From: Mimosa pudica
Lineage: Eukaryota > Streptophyta > Magnoliopsida > Fabales > Fabaceae
DNA length: 64,000 bases
Reading direction: 5' to 3'
Assembly: GCA_029929735.1 (NCBI GenBank)
Contig: JAKELP010000037.1
Coordinates: 6,061,014 to 6,125,013 of the forward strand
The notes under the pieces are model-generated. The model was not told the DNA's origin. It did not search any database and was given only the letters and a program-made list of their open reading frames with translations. This document shows, one piece after another, positions 1 through 10,239 of the stretch. A program made the position numbers and the translations under genes. Numbering within the stretch: the first letter of the stretch is position 1; each line of letters opens with the position of its first letter.

Positions 1-420
1 CATTTCATTTAATTTTCACTCCATTTTGAATTTCATGATATGGTTTTAATTCCCTTAATCCGTATTCTCATTTCATCTGTAAACATACCCTAATGGGATT
101 AAAATTATAACAACCAATCAACAATTAATGCATATAAGAATTTCTTTAAGTCAATCATCTTCCCTTTAACTTTTAATGGTCTTTTAACACTGTAATGAAA
201 AACTAAGACACTCAGAATTATGCAGCCACACCTAGATGCCTTAGGATCATATTACCCACCCACTTTAAGAGATCTCATTTCAATCTTTCATAACTACTAA
301 TCAATCACACACCCAATTGAAATTTGATTGTGCCTGATTGACTTAATTACCACATAAATAAAAACTCATCACTAACCAATAAAAAATCAATATACCTCTT
401 AATTACATATTTTTGTCAAT
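1..420 (+). repeat. Helitron-family repeat, same as 30149-30533
   Basis: Bases 1 to about 386 are almost identical to 30149-30533 inside the Helitron described below. At about 387 the sequence switches to TCAATATACCTCTTA, which is the 5' terminal motif of that Helitron and of its tandem units. Coding debris of a CACTA-type element begins at about 431. The stretch is non-coding. Whether it is a second Helitron copy entering from the left of the window cannot be decided here. Confidence 0.7.
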
Positions 421-1885
421 ATTGTTGCAGGTTGAACTAGAAGAGCAAGAATCTCAAGGGTCTTGGACACCGTCACGCCTCAGAATGGACATCCTAGCAA
501 CGGCATTAGGGAAACCAAACAACATTGTCCGAGTTGTGAGTGTCTAGGAGAGTTGTGGCTAAGACAATTTTTGGGAAAAAACGCAGAGAGTCAACTCACA
601 GAGTCGAATGAGGAGGTGGAGGCACGAGTTTATGCTAAGATGTCAGCTAAGTTTCAATCACAATTTGAATTCCTAACATCTCACAGTTAGAGGTTCTTCA
701 GATATCTCAAGGATTGTCGCTGCAAAAGGTATGAGCGACTTTATTTGTTAATTGTTCAAATTGATTTTCTCATTTATTTTTTAGTCATTTAACAAATTCT
801 CATCTATTACAGGCAGGAACAACTCCAGCAGGGTGAGCCATGTGCACCTCTTGCCAATAAAGAGATGTGTTACTTGCATCTTGATAAGCCTCGTATGCAT
901 CCAGTTGCTACGGCCTACCAGTTCCCAGACACACTATCATTGATGGAAGGCCAATTCAGGAGGGTCAAGTGAAAATTTCAATTATTTCTGTGATGGATGT
1001 CGAGTATATGACACTGATTCCTGTTGTGATGCAGAGGTAACTAATTAAGGTGATGTAGTTGGCGTCTATATTGTTTGGCCTAAAATCATTGTGCTCGATA
1101 CTCCTAAAAAATACTAGAATTGTCTGTTGCTTGTTCGTTATTTGCAGGATTATTGATCTATACGCAGTGTTGATGTGTTCTTTATTTGCAGAATTTTGAT
1201 GGTGAGAAGAACCCTAAACTTGATATGCTATGGATGTTGCAGCAAGATATGACCAGTTATGAATTTTCAATGCCTGCTAAAATCGTCCATCCAAAAACAG
1301 AGTATGAGTTTTAGATGAAAGGTGATGAAGATGTGGCCGAGTTCTAAAAATGAAAGAGATTGACAAGAGTTGGCTTGATTTGGCCACAAGGTAAGGGATA
1401 ATCAATTCTCGTATTTTTATCAATATAGTTGGTTATCAGTCTTAAGTTTTCATTCCATCATGTCTAATAGGTACTTCCACCATTTATGTCAATCAAACAA
1501 TAAGAGAAAGTTCTGTGAAAGTTCTATCGCTTTTTGAGCCCTTCTTACCTGGCGATCAATGAAACCATTGAGAAAACTATGGATGTGACAAAGTATTTTT
1601 GGAGAATGCGAAGTTATGTCGAACTAAAGATGTCTATAGATTGTGGCTCTCTCTATTTCGCGCCTATTCTCAATAGGTAATTAGATAGATTTTTTATACA
1701 ACATCGAGGGTTATTTCTAAGTTTAACCAACATGTATTTTTATTAATTTGTTTCAAGGGTCATTGGGCTCTAACCATCATTTGTACCAAAAAGTATAGGA
1801 TATTTTGGTTTTACTCTCTGGGAGAAGTATTCGCAAAAAGCACAAAAACGTTTTTAAGAAGTTAGTTTGAAATTGTTTAAGTACA
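421..1885 (+). pseudogene. Decayed CACTA-type transposon ORF (Transposase_24/Ulp1-like)
   Basis: After an acceptor-like ttgcag at 425-430, the + strand reads VELEEQESQGSWTPSRLRMD, then a LATALGKP-type stretch. This resembles the conserved block before the coiled coil in plant En/Spm second ORFs (SWTP...ALG.PEH.GRVR). Stops and frameshifts follow within 60 codons. Further coding-like islands sit at 640-700 (AKMSAKFQSQFEFL), 810-970, 1190-1390 and 1470-1680, separated by intron-like AT-rich DNA. No frame stays open, so this is a relic. It directly abuts the 9-bp TSD of the MULE at 1895, so the MULE probably jumped into it. The family call rests on memory of the motif, not on a search. Confidence 0.45.
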
Positions 1886-1894
1886 TTTGATATA
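1886..1894. repeat. MULE target-site duplication, left (tttgatata)
   Basis: The 9-bp word tttgatata sits directly before the left TIR and is repeated exactly at 15972-15980 directly after the right TIR. Nine bases is the usual TSD length for Mutator-like elements. Confidence 0.9.
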
Positions 1895-1896
1895 GG

Positions 1897-2003
1897 GTAA
1901 AGGTGCAAAACTAGCCACCGTAAATTTCAAAATGGACAACTATAGCACCCCTAAATTGGATGGGGCAAAACCGTACATTGTAAATGAAAATGGTACAAAA
2001 TTA
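1897..2003 (+). repeat. MULE left terminal inverted repeat
   Basis: It starts gtaaaggtgcaaaactagcc and is the reverse complement of 15865-15971 with hardly any mismatch. Similarity stops sharply at aaaatta (2003), which fixes the inner edge. Confidence 0.9.
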
Positions 2004-2334
2004 TCCACGCCGTTTAGTTGAAGTTAACAGCCATTTGTGGTGGCGTGGGGCCCACCTTCATTAACCCACGTGGCAGGATCATCACCAAATGAGCTGAGTC
2101 CAGGTTGGCAATTTTCGCCAAATCACCAAATCCCCATTTTCATCCACAAAACCCTAATCCCAAATCGGCTACTCCATCCCCACCACACCCATGTTCGACT
2201 TTGGTTGTGAAATCGTCATCCCCAGCCCCATTTGTTGTCATGATTGAAACCCAGACCTCAAATCATCAACCACGAAGGAACCCTAGTCACCAAACAAAGA
2301 GGCAGTCACCAAGCACGAAGGATCCCTAGTCGAG

Positions 2335-3252
2335 ATGAGCATGAAGAGGCAGAAAGAAGGTTCGTCATCCACAAAGAATGAGGGTTATTTGAAGAGCTGC
2401 TCAATGTCCTCCGCATCCAGCACCAACAACTACAAAAGGAACCCAGGTCCAAGAATAAGAAGTCAGAATTGCGAGGATGAATATAAGGGCCCCAAGCGAT
2501 TCTGCCATTGTGGCTGCCTGCTCCACGTTGGACCTCTTGGACAAATTGGAACTCTGGGAGGAGGTTTTTTGGATACCGATACTATTACCAAGTAAGTTTC
2601 GTTGTTGTGGTTGATGCTCTTGGTCATGACTTCACTTAGTGTTTGTTACAAGGTCTAATTAAATCTGGATTTTGGTTAGAACATAATGGAAGTATGTGGT
2701 TGTCAAAGGGATTAACAATATGCTTTGGTTTTGGAATGCACTTAAAGTTGTTTGATAAAATGTGTAAGAGAAGAAATTGGTTGATAATTTCAGATTTTGC
2801 AAGGTGATTATGGGTGTTTGATAAAATGTCTAAGAGAAGGAATTTTTTGAAATTTGTAGATTTGCTAGGGTGCTGGTCATGTTTGCTGATTGGTCACATA
2901 TCCTGTATAATGTGTACTTAGCTTAAGCTGTTTGTGTCTTTTACAGGAGGAACATTGTGATTTCTTTGACTGGTACGATAATAAGTTTGGGCAAAGGGAA
3001 GTCAAGGTCATAAGGATGCTTCTTGATGAGACTGAGATGATGCATGGAGATGGTGTTGATGATGGATGTGATGATGGAAGAAGCTTCTTGGAAGAGGTTG
3101 ACGCAATTCATGGTGAAATAAGGAAGTTGAGGAAGAGTCAAGAGGTGAATGCAAAACAAGTAAAGTGGTATGAGTTAAAGTTCAAGATTGCAATGGCAAC
3201 ATTGCTACTGTCATGGGTGTTGTATTTGTTTTTGTATCTATTAAAACCGTAG
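2335..3252 (+). pseudogene. GRF-type zinc-finger protein gene, frameshifted, inside the MULE
   Basis: Exon 1 starts at ATG 2335, reads a basic Ser-rich leader and enters a GRF-type zinc finger at FCHCG (about 2500-2516). One base appears to be missing near 2517. Shifting frame there gives TSWTNWNSGRRFFGYRYYYQ up to a donor at 2591/2592 (gtaagt). Exon 2 follows ttacag at 2941-2946 and reads EEHCDFFDWYDNKFGQ, the end of the GRF finger. Restoring one base also makes the splice phase fit. The third metal ligand, usually Cys in GCxxY, is Tyr here. A Glu/Asp-rich helix and a C-terminal hydrophobic segment (about ATLLLSWVLYLFLYLL) end the protein at TAG 3250-3252. This layout is known for small plant GRF proteins, often seen near MULE transposases. 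As it stands it is a pseudogene or cargo relic. Confidence 0.7.
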
Positions 3253-4000
3253 CTGGTTTGCATCGTTGTAATTTAGCCATAGGGCAAACTTTTGTGAACC
3301 TGTGTAAGTCATATGGCTACCTTGTGGACTTGTTTTGTAAGCCATAGGGTGATGTTACAAAAACATGGTTAAGGTTGTTAGTAGTACGCTTTATGTGATT
3401 GGTATTTTTTGTGTGTAAACCTTAAATTAGTGAGTAAATTAGTGAGTAAATTAGTAATGTTATATTTATTAATCTATTACCATTTGTTAACATTAGTTAA
3501 TTTATTTCTCTAAATTCTTAAGTAATTAAGAAAAATGTGATATGCTCAATTATGTAAGTGCAAAGGTTGGACCCAACATGTTTTAATCATAACCAAGCAT
3601 ATACATGAGAATCAAGATCACATATTTTGCATGAAAGTCATGAAAATAACCAACAATACCCATATAATTAAAGGTGTGTACAAAAGATTCTTACATTAAG
3701 AGAATTCATGAAGTAATTAGATATGAAGTTGGTAGACATAACCAAACATACTATTTGCCCATACCAACCATAACCAACCATACAAAATACATAGTTTGCT
3801 TCTATCAAAACATAGAATCCAACTAAACTTTGATTACATACAAAAAGGAGGGCCAAAACACCTCCACAAAAAGCGAATCCAAATTACATGGCTAACTCAA
3901 GCTATCCCTCATGATACTTAGTGCCGGATCTTGTCTTGGAAACCATGCTATCCCTTTATTGGAGGAGTTGACGAGTAGTAATAATCCTGCTTCCACATCT
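3253..4000. other. Non-coding interior of the MULE
   Basis: Between the GRF gene and the transposase tail I see AT-rich sequence with no convincing frame, no repeat structure and no RNA-like fold. Short open frames here have no recognisable composition. Confidence 0.5.
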
Positions 4001-4739
4001 CTAGAGATTTGGTGGGTGGCTTGGATTTGATGGTGCAGTTGGTGGTTCTCTTTTCTGAATCTTCCTAGTAACTTGGCTATAAGTGTGTTTTTGGGTGGTA
4101 GCCTTTGCCATTCTCATGGCCCTCTCGTTTGGAATTGAGAACTTCTTTCTACTGTTGTCTTGGTCCTCCATTTGTGCAGCCGCGGGTCCATGTTTGAGGA
4201 CAGTATGAGAGGGCTGGGCAGGCTGCATCACATGTATTGAACAAATGACTATAATTACAGCTCATGAAATTAGGAAGGTAATGCATACTGAGCAAGATAA
4301 TGTCATTATCAGCATGTAACATATCAGCATAGCTTGTTTTGATTCTTAGTTGTTGTGGTGTAATGAACCAAAATGCAGCCAATAAATCACATGGTATATG
4401 CAGCCAATAAATCATAAACATGCAGTCATTAAGTTAAACATATGCCACCAATTAACTTACATTGTATATGTAGCTCCCAGTGTTTTCGTCATACATTACA
4501 CCCATCTCGCCCTGACCGGGTCGTATGTTTATGGAGCCAACAGGAGCCCTAACAGAGGCTGGATGACGTCTAGAGTACACATAGCTTCCAGATGGATTAG
4601 TCCTTGACTCTTGGGTGGCAGGCTGAGATGATGTAGGGTTGGTCAAGGGTGGTGGCTGAGGTGGTGAGGTCTGATCTGATGGAGGGTTTGTCACGGGTGG
4701 CACATCAGCAGCCTGAGAAGTGGTCGAGCATGATGCCAC
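4001..4739 (-). pseudogene. Probable C-terminal part of the MULE transposase
   Basis: On the - strand, 4739-4452 reads a Pro/Ser/Thr/Gln-rich segment with SYVYSRRHPASVRAPVG and NIRPGQGEMGVMYDENTGSY. 4231-4001 reads another Gln/Ser/Pro-rich and basic stretch. Low-complexity tails of this kind close many plant MURA-like transposases, and the orientation matches the transposase exons at 13856-14856. The gypsy element and a CACTA end separate the two parts. No catalytic motif is visible, so this is an inference from place, strand and composition. Confidence 0.4.
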
Positions 4740-4831
4740 ACTTGCAGATGCCTATGACATATTAAACAGATTAAACACAACAGCATATATCAAAAGAAAC
4801 AGATTAAACACAGCAGCACATCAGCAGCATA

Positions 4832-5345
4832 CACTACTACAAATTGTCCCTATACCAGCGCACCTTTACATGCGCTTAGAAGAAACGCATGTATTGAGGG
4901 TCCTTTACATGCGCTTTAAGCGCATGTACAGGTAAGAATCTATACATGCGCTTAAAGCGCATGTAGAGATAAGGCCTTTACATGCGCTTTAAGCGCATGT
5001 ATAGAAATGTGCTTTAATGAAAATTCACTAAAACAATGACTAGAAAAGTATTTAAGTATTTAGAGATAAAATATAAAAAGAACTTAGGTGAAAAGCTCAA
5101 AATCTATGAAAATCTTTAAAATGATATGTTAATTGGGCTTTACATGCGCTTTAAACGCATGTAAAGGGCATAGCTTACTAATATAACAAAAGGAAGCTAA
5201 TACATGCGCTTGAAGCGCATGTAAAGAGATGTACTTCAATAGAAAATCACAAAAACATTGACTAGGACAAGATTTAAGTATTCTAAGTTAAAGTATAAAA
5301 AAATTTACCTCAAAAATTCAAAATGATATGAAAATCTTTAAAATG
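4832..5345 (+). mobile_element. CACTA-type terminus with palindromic subterminal repeats, truncated
   Basis: CACTACTACAAATTG at 4832 has the form of a CACTA-superfamily end. Six imperfect palindromes of the form tacatgcgctttaagcgcat follow, near 4869, 4911, 4945, 4979, 5141 and 5201. Such repeats are typical subterminal transposase-binding arrays in CACTA elements. No opposite CACTA end is present before the gypsy gag starts at about 5347, so the element is cut off. The phrase aatctttaaaatgatatg occurs twice (about 5110 and 5335), which may mark the junction. Confidence 0.6.
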
Positions 5346-5387
5346 ATATGGATAGGGAGATTAATAAGACTCTTAGAGAACTTAAGA

Positions 5388-5396
5388 AAAAGAAAA
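5388..5396. repeat. MITE target-site duplication, left (aaaagaaaa)
   Basis: aaaagaaaa precedes the inverted repeat that starts at 5397 and is repeated at 6331-6339. Nine bases fits a Mutator-type insertion. Because the word is simple sequence, the match alone would be weak, but it falls exactly at both TIR ends. Confidence 0.75.
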
Positions 5397-6330
5397 GGGT
5401 TAAAGTGCATTTTTAGTACTCTAGAATATAGTAAAGTGCACATAGCATAATATACAATATTGTGGTCCATTTGTGATAACCAAGAATTATTTTCGTGGCT
5501 TATTTAGTAACGACGTTAAATAAGTTAAGTTTGACCGTTATGTGTCACATTTTGACCGCTAAATTGTGCGGTAAATGAGCAATTTCAGTACTCTAGAATA
5601 TAGAAGGAGTACCAAACATAATATATAATATTTAAACACCATAAACAACTAAATCACAATATTATTCAAAGTGTCAAATAATTAAACACTACAAAGTTAT
5701 AAAGATCCATAGAATATCCTAATATCATGCATGTATAAACTAATAAGTCATTAGTATTTTACATATATAAAAAAGTAAGCAAAGAATCATAAACTAAATA
5801 GGTTGGCCTTATTGAGTTAAAACAGGTTGGTCATACTGGCTCCACCCGAATTAAAACGGGTTGGCCATACTGGCTCGACCCGAAATAATGTCTCTATGAT
5901 GTAATAGAAGAAGAGTTACTTTTATCTTATTACATAGTTATAAACTTAAAATAAATGTTCATTAAATTGTCATTTCAACATACATAGATTACATCATTAT
6001 GTCACATCAGATTTTATCTTACAAAAGTGAGTTTTAGCTAACGAATTACTAGATAAGCAATGAAAATAATTCTTGGTTATCATAAATGGACTAAAATATT
6101 GTATATTATGTTTGGTGATCCTACTATATTCTAGAGTACTGAAAATGCTCCTTTACCCCATAATTTAACGGTCAAAATTTGACACATAACGGTCAAACTT
6201 GACTTATTTAACGTCATTACTAAATAAGCCATGAAAATAATTCTTGGTTATCGCAAATGGACCACAATATTGTATATTACGCTAGGTGCACTTTGCTATA
6301 TTCTAGAGTACTAAAAATGCACCTTAACCC
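5397..6330. mobile_element. 934-bp MULE-type MITE inside gypsy gag
   Basis: The ends are long inverted repeats: gggttaaagtgcattttta at 5397 pairs with taaaaatgcaccttaaccc ending at 6330. Similarity extends about 230 bp inward on both sides (ctctagaatatag, ttgtggtccattt, tttgaccgttatgtg). A 9-bp TSD flanks it. The middle (about 5640-6100) is AT-rich and non-coding, with a short internal repeat of aggttggc..tactggctc..acccgaa near 5810-5885. It has no transposase, so it depends on a partner element. It splits the gypsy gag reading frame near codon 17. Confidence 0.88.
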
Positions 6331-7767
6331 AAAAGAAAAAGCACGAGAAGCAAGCTCGTAAGCAACTTATAGGATCCACATCAAATCCACAAATTTCCTC
6401 TGTAGCGTCCAATAACACACTCCTAGACCAGCATTTCATTATGGCAGAAAGGCAAGAGGACCATAGAGAACATGAGCGAGAGAGCATGAACATGAGCATG
6501 AGAGACATGAAAGGCGAGAGCAAGAGGATGAACATCATTTTGAGGGGGGTAGGCCACTACATGATGATGATAGACCTATGCGAGAGTTCACACAATCATA
6601 TGTATCATTTGCACCTCAAGGTTTTTATGCTAACCCCGCTAACTTTGAGATCAAGGGATCTCTTCTTGCTCATCTGCCTAAGTTTACAGGTTTTCCGCAT
6701 GAGGATGCTCACACACACTTGCTTGGCCTCTATCATACTTGCTCCTCCATGAAGCCACCTAATGCCAATCTCGATGATGTTCTGTTGAGAGTTTTCCAAT
6801 TCTCCTTAGAAGGCAAAGCCAAGGAGTGGCTCTTGAACCTTCCCACTCATTATGCCACTCTTTTTTGGAAGCAACTTAAGAAGGTGTTCTTAGACCGCTA
6901 TTTTCCAGTCTCCAAGATATCTAAGTTGCGGAAAGACATCACCGGTGTTCAACAATTCTCTCAGGAGACATTCTATGAATATTGGAGCCGGTTCAATACC
7001 TTGGTGAACTCGTGCCCCAACCACAACATCTCTAAAGGCAATTTGGTGCAGTACTTTTATGATGGCCTGGTGCCACAACTCAATATGAGTGTGGATGCTC
7101 TGTATGGTGGTGCGCCTAAGGTTGCTTCCTTGAGCGGGGATGACAAGCTGTACAATTCTATTGAGAGGTTGACCGAGAGCCTCAGTCGGATGGACGGACG
7201 ATTTGTGAAGCCTACTGCTTGTGTAGATGACTCTATGGCCTTGGTGGCCTCATCTTGTGATCACTGTGGTTCGCCGATGCACCTGTCCTCCAATTGTCCA
7301 TCCCATGAGGAAGTAGCGGCCATGTACACCAATGCTAGGCCTCAAGCCAAATATGATCCTTATTCTTCCACGTACAATCCGGGATGGAGGGACCACCCGA
7401 ACTTCAAGTGGGGGGGAGGTTCAAATCAAGCTACAAATTTCAGCTCCTTCCAACCACAGCAACAGCCTAAGTGGGGGGAGGCAACTTCCAAGCCTCTAAT
7501 GCTTATCCTTCACAACAAGGCTATGGATCATACCAAGGGAGGCCTAACCCTAATGCTCAAGGGTACAGGCCGAATCAACAAGCCAATGTTCCTCCTCCAT
7601 TTGTGAAGAATGATGATCCAGCTCATGCTCCGAGAAACAATATGGTGGGATCTCAAGCCTATGTTCCTCCATCTAGCTCTTCGACATCTCAACAAGACAT
7701 GATGTATCAAATGATGTCAAGCTTAATGGAGAAAATGAATGGGTTTGAAGAGAGTCTAAAGAAGTAG

Positions 7768-9240
7768 GAAAATGTAACCACCTTAGTATCTCAAATGTTG
7801 AACAATAAAGCGGAGCAAGATGCAAAGAAAGGAGGATTGTCTTCTAATGTGGTGATTAATCCACAAAACCTTCATGCTATGAACTTGAGAAGTGGAAGGC
7901 AATATGGTGATGCTTATGAATATGAGGAGGAAGAGGAGGACACACAAGTACCTTGCGAGGCCGAGAAGAGCATGTCAAATGAGGAAGGTCACACTAGCCT
8001 TCAAAATGATTTGGTTGATGATGGTTTGCATGTGGAGGCCGAACTGCCTCAAACCCTTGGTGATCTGCTTGATGAGGCCGAGAGTCTTCCTATGAAAAGT
8101 GATGAGGCCGAGAGTTCTTTAGAGGAAAAGAAGAAGGAAATTGCTCAAGGAAAACTCAAAGTTGGAGAATCTTCTTCTCAAGATCAACAATCTACTCAAC
8201 AAGGGGAGGGTTCCCCCAAAGGTATAATTCTTGACCCTAAGCATCTTCCTTTTCCTAATTCATATGCCCTTGCTAAGAAGAAACATAATGAACAATTAGA
8301 AAAGGAAATGCTTGATTTGTTCTCTAAGCTTGAAGTTAATGTGCCTATGCTTGTCCTTGTCAAGCAAATGCCTTCTTATGCTAAGTTTTTGAAGGAATTG
8401 TGCACAAATAAGAGAACTTTTAAACCCAATGGGAAGGTGTCTTTAGGGCATAATGTGTCGGCTATATTCAGGAATGAGTTGCCTATTAAATGTGATGACC
8501 CTGGTGCTTACACAATTGATTGTCAAATAGGGAATCATAGGTTTGATAAGGCATTGTTTGATCTAGGGGCTGCCATAAATGTGATGCCAAAGACTATTTT
8601 TACAACCCTAGGATTGAAGAACATAAGATCAACTAATGTGGTTTTGCAATTGGCCGATAGTTCTATTAGGAAACCTTATGGTTTTGTTGAGGACATCCTT
8701 GTTAAGGTGAAAAGTTTGGTCTTCCCGGCCGACTTTTATATCCTTGACATGTCCAAGGAAGCAAAAAGTGAGGAACCTCTCATTTTGGGTAGGCCTTTCT
8801 TGAGAACGGCCAATGCAATCATAAGCTTAAAGGAGGGTTACATAACCATGGAAGTAGGTGATCAATTGATAAAATTCAAGGTGTTTGAGGCAATAAAACA
8901 TCCTAATACAATTTATTCACACCTAGGATTGCATTGTATTGATTCTTTGATGCATGAGATGGTTGATGAGCATCTTGATTCCTTGAGGATGAGCATGATT
9001 GATGTTGATGCTTCCATGAGTTACCATGATTCTTGTGTTATTGAGAGATATGAGGCATTTTTGCGAGATTCTAACATTAGAAGTATGCTGCATTCATATG
9101 TTGATCCTTGGTATGTCAAGTTTAATATTGGTGGAGTATATATATGCAATCTTCTTTGCCTATCTACAACCCCTTGGAAAAGGGAGGTTTGTTCTTTCTT
9201 GTTGACAAGGATAGGTTGGAAAGAATGTTTGCTCTCATGA
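7768..9240 (+). CDS. gypsy aspartic protease region
   Basis: This frame follows the gag stop directly in phase. After an acidic coiled-coil-like region (about 7800-8300), the pepsin-type retroviral protease appears: DKALFDLGAAINVMPKT at about 8545-8595, then LILGRPFLRTANAII at about 8782-8825. The Asp-Leu-Gly form in place of Asp-Ser/Thr-Gly is usual in Athila/Tat-type plant gypsy elements. In intact relatives the reverse transcriptase comes after the protease. Here a His/Asp-rich region of unknown role follows and the frame ends at 9240, probably by frameshift. Confidence 0.75.
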   Translation, partial: ENVTTLVSQMLNNKAEQDAKKGGLSSNVVINPQNLHAMNLRSGRQYGDAYEYEEEEEDTQVPCEAEKSMSNEEGHTSLQNDLVDDGLHVEAELPQTLGDLLDEAESLPMKSDEAESSLEEKKKEIAQGKLKVGESSSQDQQSTQQGEGSPKGIILDPKHLPFPNSYALAKKKHNEQLEKEMLDLFSKLEVNVPMLVLVKQMPSYAKFLKELCTNKRTFKPNGKVSLGHNVSAIFRNELPIKCDDPGAYTIDCQIGNHRFDKALFDLGAAINVMPKTIFTTLGLKNIRSTNVVLQLADSSIRKPYGFVEDILVKVKSLVFPADFYILDMSKEAKSEEPLILGRPFLRTANAIISLKEGYITMEVGDQLIKFKVFEAIKHPNTIYSHLGLHCIDSLMHEMVDEHLDSLRMSMIDVDASMSYHDSCVIERYEAFLRDSNIRSMLHSYVDPWYVKFNIGGVYICNLLCLSTTPWKREVCSFLLTRIGWKECLLS

Positions 9241-10178
9241 TGGATGATGGATTGCTTATGAAGGAAGATTTGTTTGACTACACCTCACAATACATCTTGG
9301 ATTGGAAGAGCCGATGGAGGCATATACAAGGAAAGTGTGCTTTGCAAGAGAATTTCCATCATATGGCTATGAGTGCACCTACTCTGCTTGATGAGGACCT
9401 TTTATACCTTGCTTTGAGTGGTTGTACTACAAATACCGAGAGGTGGTAGGAATTTACTCCTTGGACAAATGCTATGAAGGGGCACAATCTTGATTCATTT
9501 CATGATTCTCACTCGATTTCTATATCTTATGATGTTCCTTCTAAGCATGTATATTTTGATTGTCCTTGTGCTCCACTTTTTTTATCTTTGCATACCTACA
9601 ACCCCTTGCAAGAGGGACGTTTGTGTTATGTTGTAGGTACATTTGGTATGCATAAGGAATATTGGGAAACGAAGGGGTCCATGATGGAGATTGAGGAGAT
9701 TTCAAGATTTGAGGGAGTCAATTTGGGCTTAATTACGGCCGAGAGGAATCTCAAGAAGAGTTTGACATGTGCTGCATCAAAAGAGGAAGTGGACTATTAC
9801 AGTGGCAAGCTCTCGAAGGAAGATTTAACAAGGCTTGTGATTCGGTTGAAGATGCTCCAAAGGAACATTGAGTTGAAGGGCAAGGCTTTAGAAGGAAATA
9901 TGAGTGAACCTTCATTACTTGGTGTTCTTAAGAGGAAAATTCAAAAGTTTCTTTTGAAAATACAAGCCCATGGAAGAGCTAGGCGGCCAAAGGAGAAGAA
10001 AAGAGTTGCAAATCCTACAAAGTCCACTTGGAAGCTTCCCAACCAAGAGAAGTCCGAAAGGTGCAAAGATCACGTTGTGCAAGGGAAGTTTCGAACAAAA
10101 GATTTTGATGGTGGCCGAGAATACCTCAATAAAGGCCACACCACAAAGTTCTTCAAAGAGAACTTCAAGCCTCCATAA
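9144..10178 (+). pseudogene. Unrecognised gypsy-internal coding region with an internal duplication
   Basis: Two open stretches (9144-9449 and 9474-10178) continue the element after the protease. They share a motif: YNPLEKGGLFFLVDKDRLER near 9165 and YNPLQEGRLCYVVGTFGMHK near 9598, which suggests an old tandem duplication. The second ends in a Lys/Arg-rich tail (KEKKRVANPTKS). I find no reverse transcriptase, RNase H, integrase or envelope motif, so the function is unknown. Confidence 0.45.
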
Positions 10179-10239
10179 GAGGTTGTATTTTTCCTTCCCT
10201 TACCTACTTTTAATTGCTTTTATTCTAAGTGTGGGGGAA

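Larger units (their letters stand above)
5347..7767 (+). pseudogene. gag: gypsy gag, split by a MITE and frameshifted
   Basis: The frame begins at ATG 5347 (MDREINKTLRELKKK), is cut at 5396 by a MITE and resumes at 6331 (KHEKQARKQLIG). The strong gag core is at 6578-7200: FAPQGFYANPANFEIK, LPKFTGFPHEDAHTHLLGLY and EWLLNLPTHYATLFWKQL, as in plant Ty3/gypsy capsids. A CX2CX4HX4C knuckle, CDHCGSPMHLSSNC, lies at about 7258-7300. One frameshift is near 6500-6575 and another near a run of six G at about 7475, after which a Gln/Asn/Pro-rich tail runs to TAG at 7765-7767. The next frame continues in phase, so gag and protease may once have been one polyprotein separated by a single stop. Confidence 0.8.

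Noticed and set aside
4741..6330. A 5' LTR of the gypsy element
   Set aside because: No part of 12272-13855 is recognisable upstream of gag; the region is CACTA-type repeats and a MITE.
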